DNA of 39,763 nucleotides from Mycolicibacter kumamotonensis. Its GTDB lineage: Bacteria; Actinomycetota; Actinomycetes; Mycobacteriales; Mycobacteriaceae. A model generated the notes under the pieces. The model saw nothing but the letters and a program-made list of their open reading frames with translations. It did no database searches and was not told the DNA's origin. The position numbers and the translations under genes are program-made. The stretch lies in the NCBI RefSeq assembly GCF_002086285.1, contig NZ_MVHU01000039.1, positions 1 to 39,763 of the forward strand. The letters are read 5' to 3'. Below, one piece after another: positions 31,171 to 37,419 of the stretch (position 1 is its first letter; every line of letters begins with the position of its first letter).

Positions 31171-31926
31171 GTGAGCGACGACATTTTGCTGGTCCAGACA
31201 CAGGACCGTATCCGCACCCTGACCCTCAACCGCCCCCAGGCCCGCAATGCGCTGTCCAGCGCGTTGCGTGACGCCATCTTCGGCGCGCTGGCCGACGCCG
31301 ACGCCGACGACGATGTGGACGTGATGATTCTCACCGGCGCCGATCCGGTGTTCTGCGCCGGCTTGGATCTCAAAGAGTTCGGCGATTCGACTGCGCTGCC
31401 CGACATCTCACCGCAGTGGCCGGCGCTGACCAAGCCGGTGATCGGTGCGATCAACGGCGCGGCGGTGACCGGCGGGCTGGAGTTGGCGCTGTACTGCGAC
31501 ATCTTGATCGCCTCGGAGCAGGCCCGCTTCGCCGACACCCACGCCCGGGTCGGACTGATGCCCAGCTGGGGGCTGAGCGTGCGGCTGCCCCAACGCATCG
31601 GCGTGGGCTTGGCCCGCCGGATGAGTTTGACCGGGGACTACCTGTCGGCGGCCGATGCGCTGCGAGCAGGTCTGGTCACCGAGGTGGTGCCGCACAGCGA
31701 GCTGCTGCCCGCGGCGCGCACCGTCGCCACGGCGATCGTCGGCAACAACCAAGCCGCGGTGCGGGCGCTGTTGTCCTCCTATCACCGCATCGACGAGTCA
31801 CAGACCGCATCCGGGCTGTGGATCGAGGCGACCGCGGCCAAGCAGTGGATGAGCCGGGTGAGCAGCGCGGACGTCTCCGCCAATCGGGAGGCCGTGCTGA
31901 AACGCGGGCGCGCACAACTGCATTGA
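31171..31926 (+). CDS. echA16: Enoyl-CoA hydratase/isomerase EchA16
   Basis: A 251-residue crotonase-fold protein, orthologue of Rv2831 by sequence and by its position beside dinF-infB. Crotonase markers: LTLNRPQARNALSSALRD, ILTGADPVFCAGLDLKEFGD (oxyanion-hole region), NGAAVTGGLELALYCDILIA and RVGLMPSWGLSVRLP. In the second block the sequence GAAVTGGLELAL lies where catalytic hydratases carry an acidic residue; Glu is present in GGLELA. The likely role is hydration or isomerisation of acyl-CoA in beta-oxidation. The GTG start is leaderless. A strong terminator hairpin begins 3 nt after its stop. Confidence 0.93.
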   Translation: MSDDILLVQTQDRIRTLTLNRPQARNALSSALRDAIFGALADADADDDVDVMILTGADPVFCAGLDLKEFGDSTALPDISPQWPALTKPVIGAINGAAVTGGLELALYCDILIASEQARFADTHARVGLMPSWGLSVRLPQRIGVGLARRMSLTGDYLSAADALRAGLVTEVVPHSELLPAARTVATAIVGNNQAAVRALLSSYHRIDESQTASGLWIEATAAKQWMSRVSSADVSANREAVLKRGRAQLH

Positions 31927-31929
31927 CAA

Positions 31930-31971
31930 GACACGTCCCGGGCGGTGTTGGCGTACCGCCCGGGACGTGTC
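31930..31971. terminator. Bidirectional terminator, 17-bp perfect stem
   Basis: GACACGTCCCGGGCGGT pairs perfectly with its complement at 31955-31971 around an 8-nt loop. It sits between the converging echA16 and the three-repeat secreted protein gene. There is no U-tract, but the stem is very stable. Confidence 0.85.
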
Positions 31972-31986
31972 AGTCGAGGCGAACTG

Positions 31987-33699
31987 CTAGAAGTCCAGCC
32001 CCAGGAACGCAGCACCGGGGTCCATCAGGGCCGAGGCGTCGAAGCCACCGAACAACGAGCTCAGGTCGAAGTCGCCGAACGGGGTCACCAGGACGTCCGA
32101 AACGGTGCTGTCGCCACCATCCAGACCCGGAATGGCCGAGTAGACGTTGGCGAAGCCACCACCGAGGTTGAGGACGCTGTACACCGAACCCAACTCCGGC
32201 AGGTCCGCGGCGTCACCAGCACCGGGCGTGACACCGTCGATGACGAACTCCGTGGTGGTCAGGCCCAACAGCTGGGTGACGGTCTCCTGGGCGTGCGCGG
32301 TGCCGATGAGGTCGGTCCCGTCGTAGATGTTGAAATCTTGCGACGTGATCGGGAGCGGGAAGAACGTGCCGCCCAGATCGAGGCCCGGCGTGCCGCCGCC
32401 GATGTTGAGCAGTGGCAGCGCACCGACCGTCTGGAAGACCGGCGCGAAGCCCGGGGTGGTGTCGGCCCCGGATCCGGTGAACGGGTCGAAGGTGGTGTCG
32501 CCGATGGTGAAGGCGTCCTCACCCACGGCGCTGTCACTCAGGGCGCCGAACGCCGCTCCCGGGTCCAGCGAGATCCCGCCGCCCATGCCGCTGAACAGCG
32601 AGCTCAGGTCCATGCTCCCGAACGGCGTCACGAAGGTGTCGGTGATGGTGCCGTCCTCGCCAGGGGTGGCGACGTAAACGTTGGTGAAACCGCCGCCGAA
32701 GTTGAACGCGTCGTAGATCGTTCCCGCCGCCGGAATGCCGTCGCCGGTGTCGGAGCCGTCGGTGACGACGAGCTGGGTGTTGGTCATGCCCAACAGGTTG
32801 GTGACATCCACCGCGGTGTTGATGGTGCCGATCTGCGTGGCGTCGTCACCGGTGCCGCTGAAGACATTGAAGTCCTGTGAGGCGAGACCGTTTCCATGGT
32901 GGCTGGGGTCACCCAGCGATGCGCCGCCGATGGCCAGGAAGGGCGCTGCACCGCCGAGAGCGGTGATCGGCGCGAAACCCTCCTGTGCCGAGTCACCGGT
33001 TCCGGTGAACGGGTCCAGGGTGAGACCGCCGATAGCGAAGGCGTCGTCGCCGCCGCCGGACGCCCCGGCCTGCAGGGCGCTGAAGGCATCGCCGGGCTGC
33101 AGCGGGTCTGCCGCGTTGATACCGGCGAACATCGAACTCAGGTCCATGCTGCCCCAGGGCGTCACGAACGTGTCGGTGACGGTTCCGTCCTCGCCCGGGG
33201 TGGCGACGTAGACGTTCGCGAAGCCACCGCCCAGGTTGAACACGTCGTAGACCGACCCGACGACCGGCAGATCCGTCGCCGATCCGTCGTCTGCCGCCGT
33301 GGCGTCGGTGACGGTGAATTCGGTGTTGGTGAAGCCGGCCAGGTTCGTCACGACCACGCTGGAGTCGATGCTGCCCAGGCTGGTGCCGTCGGCCCCGAAG
33401 ACGTCGAAGCTCTGCGGAGCGGTGGGCAGCACGCCCCCCGGGCTGCCGCCGCCCAGCGTCAGCAGCGGCGCCGACCCGGTCAGCGGGTGAACGAGGGAGA
33501 AGCCCTCAGCCGCCGACGAGCCGCTCCCGGTGAACGGGTCGAAGGTGAAGCCGCCGATCGTGAAGGCGTCGGCACCGGTGGCGCTGGGCGCCACAGCGTC
33601 GTCGGGACCGGCGACCGCCACAGCCGCCTGCAGAAACGCGGCCGTCAGCAGCCCGCCGCCGGCGGCTAGACCTGCGGCTATCAACCGATAATGCATCAT
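31987..33699 (-). CDS. Large secreted protein of three ~170-residue repeats
   Basis: A 570-residue exported protein I cannot assign to a family. The signal peptide spans about residues 1-30 (LIAAGLAAGGGLLTAAFLQA, then AVAVAG). Three tandem units follow, at about 44-210, 219-387 and 395-566. Each begins DAFTIGG.TFDPFTG, passes a GGG loop and a QDFNVF block, continues with an FVTD strand, and ends GGGFANVYVATPGEDG, TDTFVTPFGSMDLSSLF and DPGAAF. The mature part is acidic, Gly/Asp/Thr-rich and almost free of Lys and Cys, suggesting a beta-structured surface protein. The ATG at 33699 follows GGGAGGA by 9 nt; a second ATG is adjacent. Confidence 0.8.
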   Translation of the reverse strand: MMHYRLIAAGLAAGGGLLTAAFLQAAVAVAGPDDAVAPSATGADAFTIGGFTFDPFTGSGSSAAEGFSLVHPLTGSAPLLTLGGGSPGGVLPTAPQSFDVFGADGTSLGSIDSSVVVTNLAGFTNTEFTVTDATAADDGSATDLPVVGSVYDVFNLGGGFANVYVATPGEDGTVTDTFVTPWGSMDLSSMFAGINAADPLQPGDAFSALQAGASGGGDDAFAIGGLTLDPFTGTGDSAQEGFAPITALGGAAPFLAIGGASLGDPSHHGNGLASQDFNVFSGTGDDATQIGTINTAVDVTNLLGMTNTQLVVTDGSDTGDGIPAAGTIYDAFNFGGGFTNVYVATPGEDGTITDTFVTPFGSMDLSSLFSGMGGGISLDPGAAFGALSDSAVGEDAFTIGDTTFDPFTGSGADTTPGFAPVFQTVGALPLLNIGGGTPGLDLGGTFFPLPITSQDFNIYDGTDLIGTAHAQETVTQLLGLTTTEFVIDGVTPGAGDAADLPELGSVYSVLNLGGGFANVYSAIPGLDGGDSTVSDVLVTPFGDFDLSSLFGGFDASALMDPGAAFLGLDF

Positions 33700-33903
33700 T
33701 GCGTGATTCCTCCCAATTGTCTTCAAACGACGGCCGGTGACTTACATCCCTGCAGACAATCGATGTGCCACCGGTAACAACCCGACGAATGCTACCCGCG
33801 AGTAACCTAAATGTATAGATAGAGCATGCAGGTTTTTTACACATTTTTGGCGAACGCAGTGTTACCGTAATGCGCTGACCACGGAGGCCTTCGTGGCCGG
33901 GGT

Positions 33904-33924
33904 CGGCGGCGGGTAGCGCCGCCG
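33904..33924 (-). terminator. GC hairpin after the acetyltransferase gene
   Basis: CGGCGGC and GCCGCCG form a 7-bp stem around 7 nt, 2 nt beyond the stop at 33927. A further near-palindrome CCACGGAGGCCTTCGTGG lies at 33879-33896. The rest of the 33700-33903 interval is the upstream region of the repeat protein gene and is locally AT-rich. Confidence 0.5.
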
Positions 33925-33926
33925 GT

Positions 33927-34487
33927 TCAGCGGATCAACCGGAGGACCCGGCACGGATTGCCCACTGCGACAACGCCCGCCGGGATGTCCCGGGTCACCA
34001 CACTGCCGGCGCCGACGACGGTGTCCGCGCCGATCGAGACCCCGGGGCAGACGATGACCCCGGCCGCCAGCCAGACGTTGTCGCCGATGGTGATCGGTGC
34101 CGCCGATTCCCAGCCGTCGCGCCGGGCGTCGATGTCGTCGACAGGATGTAGCGCCGTCACCAGTTGGGCACGGGGACCGATCGACACATGGTCGCCGATG
34201 GTGATGGGCGCGCAATCGAGCATGATCGCGTCATAGTTGACGAAGCAGTGCGCACCGATGCTGATGTATTTGCCGTAGTCGCAACGGAATCGGGGCATGA
34301 TCACCGAATTGCCCCCGAAGGAGCCGAGCAGTTCGCGCAGCAGGTCTCGGCGGCGGTGTTCGTCGTCGGGATTGGTGTCGTTGAAAGCATCCACCAGGCG
34401 CTGACAGGCCTGTCGACCGGCGACCAGGTCGGGATCGTAGGGGTCATACCGTGCCCCGCTGAGCATCCGATCCCGTTGCGCGCTCAT
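33927..34487 (-). CDS. Left-handed beta-helix acetyltransferase (maltose/galactoside O-acetyltransferase type)
   Basis: A 186-residue hexapeptide-repeat acyltransferase resembling Maa/LacA. The N-terminal helical Mac domain starts RDRMLSGARYDPYDPDL. The hexapeptide coils (APITIGDHVSIGPRAQLVT; APITIGDNVWLAAGVIVCPG; SIGADTVVGAGSVVT) build the prism, with the catalytic His in TALHPVD. It would move an acetyl group from acetyl-CoA to a sugar; the acceptor is unknown. The ATG at 34487 starts the Mac domain; upstream frame is antisense to dinF. It lies 11 nt after dinF on the same strand. Confidence 0.9.
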   Translation of the reverse strand: MSAQRDRMLSGARYDPYDPDLVAGRQACQRLVDAFNDTNPDDEHRRRDLLRELLGSFGGNSVIMPRFRCDYGKYISIGAHCFVNYDAIMLDCAPITIGDHVSIGPRAQLVTALHPVDDIDARRDGWESAAPITIGDNVWLAAGVIVCPGVSIGADTVVGAGSVVTRDIPAGVVAVGNPCRVLRLIR

Positions 34488-34498
34488 GCCAGCCGATC

Positions 34499-35815
34499 CT
34501 ACGGGCGACCGGCCCGCAGCCATCGACCGGAGAGCGCCCGCCACCCGACGAACACCAGTCGCAGCACGATGAAGGTGCTCAACCCCGACCAAATCCCGGC
34601 CAAACCCCAGTTGAGCATCAGCGACAGCCAGGTCAGCGGCAGGAACCCGGCCAGCGCGCTGATCACGGTGGCGGTGCGCATGAATGCCGCATCCCCAGCT
34701 CCCAGGAGCACCCCGTCGAGCGCAAAAACTATTCCGGCAACCGGCAATTGAGCGACCAAGAACCACCACGGCACCCCGATCGCCGCCAGCACCGCTGTGT
34801 CGCCGGTGAACAGTCCCGGCAGCACCGCCGACCCGGCGGCCAGCACCGCGGCCAGCACCGCGGCGGCGACCGCCGAGAACACCGTCACGCGCGCGGCCAC
34901 CGCTTTGGCATGGCCGGCGTCACCGGCACCCAACGCCGCCCCGACCAGGGCCTGCGCGGCGATGGCCAGCGAATCGAGCACCAACGCCAGAAAGGTCCAC
35001 AGCTGCAGCACGATCTGATGGGCCCCCAGTGCCGCGGCCCCGAATCGCGCCGCGACCGCCGCCGCCGACACGAAGCAGGCCTGAAAAGCCAGGGAGCGCA
35101 CGATCAAATCGCGTCCCATCACCAATTGCGCCCGCAGCACCGCGCCGTCCGGCCGTAACGGGACGCGCTCGCAGCGCAGTGCGCGCAGGAACAACAGCGC
35201 GGCGAGCCACTGACCGGCGCAGTTGGCCACCGCCGAGCCGGCGAGGCCCCAGCGCGGCATCCCCAGCGCACCGAAAACCAGCAGCGGGCACAGCAGCGCC
35301 GAAAGCGCAAAGCCGGCAACGACATAGCGTGGCGGACGGACGGTGTCCTGCACCCCGCGCAGCCAGCCGTTGCCGGCCAGGGAGACCAGGATCGCCGGAG
35401 CGCCGAAAATCCCGATCCGCAGCCACGGCAGCGCGGCCCGCGCGATGTCGTCATGGCCGGCGACTGCCGACACCAGCGGCACCCCCGCGGCCTGCACCAC
35501 CAAAACGATCAGCGTGCCCAGGCCCAGCGCCAACCACGTCGCCTGCACCCCTTCTGCCACCGCGGCGGTACGGTCGCCGGCGCCGAAGTGACGTGCCGAG
35601 CGCGCCGTGGTCCCGTAGGAAAGGAACGTCGCCTGCGAGGCGACCAGCCCCAGGATCAGACCGCCGATGGCCAGCCCGGCCAGGCCCAGCGCCCCGAGCC
35701 GGCCCACGACCGCGGTGTCGAACAGCAGATACAGCGGTTCGGCGGCAAGCACCACCAGCGCCGGCAACGCCAGCGCCGCGATCTGGCGTCCGCCGGCGGC
35801 GGCGCCGTCGGTCAT
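34499..35815 (-). CDS. dinF: MATE family efflux transporter DinF
   Basis: A 438-residue integral membrane protein, orthologue of Rv2836c and of nearly the same length. It has about 12 hydrophobic segments arranged as two MATE bundles; the first repeat includes PALVVLAAEPLYLLFDTAVV, the usual signature at transmembrane helix 1. MATE proteins export cationic drugs or metabolites in exchange for Na+ or H+. The ATG at 35815 follows GAGGGAG. It sits downstream of nrnA on the same strand with a 94-nt gap. No LexA box was found by eye, so damage inducibility is not supported here. Confidence 0.94.
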   Translation of the reverse strand: MTDGAAAGGRQIAALALPALVVLAAEPLYLLFDTAVVGRLGALGLAGLAIGGLILGLVASQATFLSYGTTARSARHFGAGDRTAAVAEGVQATWLALGLGTLIVLVVQAAGVPLVSAVAGHDDIARAALPWLRIGIFGAPAILVSLAGNGWLRGVQDTVRPPRYVVAGFALSALLCPLLVFGALGMPRWGLAGSAVANCAGQWLAALLFLRALRCERVPLRPDGAVLRAQLVMGRDLIVRSLAFQACFVSAAAVAARFGAAALGAHQIVLQLWTFLALVLDSLAIAAQALVGAALGAGDAGHAKAVAARVTVFSAVAAAVLAAVLAAGSAVLPGLFTGDTAVLAAIGVPWWFLVAQLPVAGIVFALDGVLLGAGDAAFMRTATVISALAGFLPLTWLSLMLNWGLAGIWSGLSTFIVLRLVFVGWRALSGRWLRAGRP

Positions 35816-35909
35816 CGCCGCTCCCTCGCGAGCGTGCGCCGAATGCCAGAATTTCCCGGCGTGTCGTGCGCAAACACGCACCCTCGCGCGGGGGAAAAGA
35901 TGGGGCGCA

Positions 35910-36914
35910 TCAGGCCAGCGCGGCGACCAGGGCGGCGACCACGTCGTCGGCTCCACCGGTGACCGTGTAGCCGGCAGCCAGCCGGTGGCCACCACCACCG
36001 AACGACACCGCCACCGCGCTCAGGTCCACCGCTGACTTGGCCCGCATCGACACCGCCCACCGACCCGGCTCGACCTCCTTGAACACCGCCGCTACCTCGG
36101 CCTGCTCGGTGGTCCGCACGATGTCGACGATGCTTTCCACCTCGTCGGGTCGCGCCGCGGTCCACTCGGCGTGATCGACCACGGCATAGACCAGCCCGAG
36201 CCCGCGCACCGCGCCGGGCAGCAGCTGCGCCGCGGCCAGCACCCGCGACAACATCATCAGCCAGGCGAACGGATGGGTGTCCATCACGGTGCGGGTGACC
36301 GCGGCATTGTCCACCCCGAGGCCGACCAGCCGCGCCGCCAGCCGGTGAGCGCGAGCACTGGCCCACCGAAACGAGCCGGTATCGGTGGCCAGCCCGGCAT
36401 ACAGGCAGTGCGCCACATCCACATCAATCGGCTCGCCCCATGCGTCGATCAGCTCCGCCACCATCATCGTCGTCGAATCCGCGGAGGGGTCAACGAAATT
36501 CGCGGTCCCGAACAGCTGATTAGACGCATGGTGATCGATCACCAGCAACTCGGAACCGGCAGCCGCCAGCTGCTGCAACTCCCCGAGCCGATCGAGGCTG
36601 GAGACGTCGACCGTCACCACCAGATCCACTTCACGGCGTACTGTCGCGGGGCTGACCAGCAGCTCACCGCCCGGCAACGATCGCAGGGACTGGGGCAGCT
36701 CGGAAGGACAAGCAGGGCGGGCGAAACTGACCTGAACCGATTTGCCGCACCGCCGCAGGACCATCGCCAGCGCCAGGGCGGCACCGATGGTGTCGGCGTC
36801 GGGATGCACATGGCAGATCACCGCCAGCGTGGCTGCGCCCGCCAGCAGTTCCGCGGCTCCGGCGGCGTCGACGCGCCGGCCCGGAGGCAGCGGATCAGTC
36901 GCCCGATCGCTCAC
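35910..36914 (-). CDS. nrnA: DHH/DHHA1 phosphoesterase NrnA (nanoRNase / cyclic dinucleotide phosphodiesterase)
   Basis: A 334-residue DHH-family enzyme, orthologue of Rv2837c, which degrades short oligoribonucleotides and pAp and, in M. tuberculosis, linear or cyclic di-AMP (also called CnpB). DHH domain motifs: VICHVHPDADTIGAALAL, VTVDVSSLDRLG and VIDHHASNQLFG. The C-terminal DHHA1 domain ends with the substrate-binding SFGGGGHRLAAGYT. Its start overlaps the rbfA 3' end by 20 nt, so translation is coupled, as expected for the infB-rbfA-nrnA operon. Confidence 0.95.
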   Translation of the reverse strand: MSDRATDPLPPGRRVDAAGAAELLAGAATLAVICHVHPDADTIGAALALAMVLRRCGKSVQVSFARPACPSELPQSLRSLPGGELLVSPATVRREVDLVVTVDVSSLDRLGELQQLAAAGSELLVIDHHASNQLFGTANFVDPSADSTTMMVAELIDAWGEPIDVDVAHCLYAGLATDTGSFRWASARAHRLAARLVGLGVDNAAVTRTVMDTHPFAWLMMLSRVLAAAQLLPGAVRGLGLVYAVVDHAEWTAARPDEVESIVDIVRTTEQAEVAAVFKEVEPGRWAVSMRAKSAVDLSAVAVSFGGGGHRLAAGYTVTGGADDVVAALVAALA

Positions 36915-37374
36915 CGTAACCGCTGTCTTCGGCGCCGGGCTGTCCCGGGGCCTCCCGGTACGGGTTGGGGTCCCCGACCGGCTTTTTGCCTTCCCGGATC
37001 CGGGCCAGGTCGGCGTCGGCCGCCTGTGCGGCGGCCAGCAGCTCCGACATCCGATGGGCGGTGTCGGGCACGGTGTCGCGGACGAACGTCAGGGTCGGGG
37101 TGAACCGCACCCCGGTCCCGGCGCCGACCTTGGACCGCAACACCCCCTTGGCGCTCTCCAATGCGGCGGCAGCACCGCCGTAGTCGGGGTCCTCGTCCAG
37201 GGAGCGGCCCAGCACCGTGTAGTACAGGGTCGCGTCGTGCAGGTCGGCGGTCACCTTGGCGTCGGTGATCGTCACCCCGGCCAGCCGCGGATCCTTGATC
37301 TCGTATTCGATCGCCGAGGCGACGATTGTCGAGATCCGCTTGGCCAGTCGGCGAGCCCGGGCCGGATCAGCCAT
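36895..37374 (-). CDS. rbfA: Ribosome-binding factor A
   Basis: RbfA assists 16S rRNA maturation at the 5' end of the small subunit, mainly in the cold. The 159-residue product has the single KH-like domain: RRLAKRISTIVASAIEYEIK, DPRLAGVTITDAKVTADLHD and TPTLTFVRDTVPD. A charged, disordered tail follows (REGKKPVGDPNPY). It lies 45 nt downstream of infB on the same strand and overlaps nrnA. Length is slightly shorter than in M. tuberculosis because of the tail. Confidence 0.96.
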   Translation of the reverse strand: MADPARARRLAKRISTIVASAIEYEIKDPRLAGVTITDAKVTADLHDATLYYTVLGRSLDEDPDYGGAAAALESAKGVLRSKVGAGTGVRFTPTLTFVRDTVPDTAHRMSELLAAAQAADADLARIREGKKPVGDPNPYREAPGQPGAEDSGYGERSGD

Positions 37375-37419
37375 GACGACCGCGCCTACCGGTGTTGGTT
37401 GTCTTCGTCGCTTCGCTCA

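Noticed and set aside
33774..33870. Three GTAAC/GTTAC copies upstream of the three-repeat protein, reminiscent of MtrA sites
   Set aside because: Spacing (28 bp and more, mixed orientation) does not match the tandem arrangement expected for MtrA, so it is not claimed.
34499..35909. LexA box for dinF
   Set aside because: No TCGAAC-N4-GTTCGA-like sequence was found upstream of dinF by eye.
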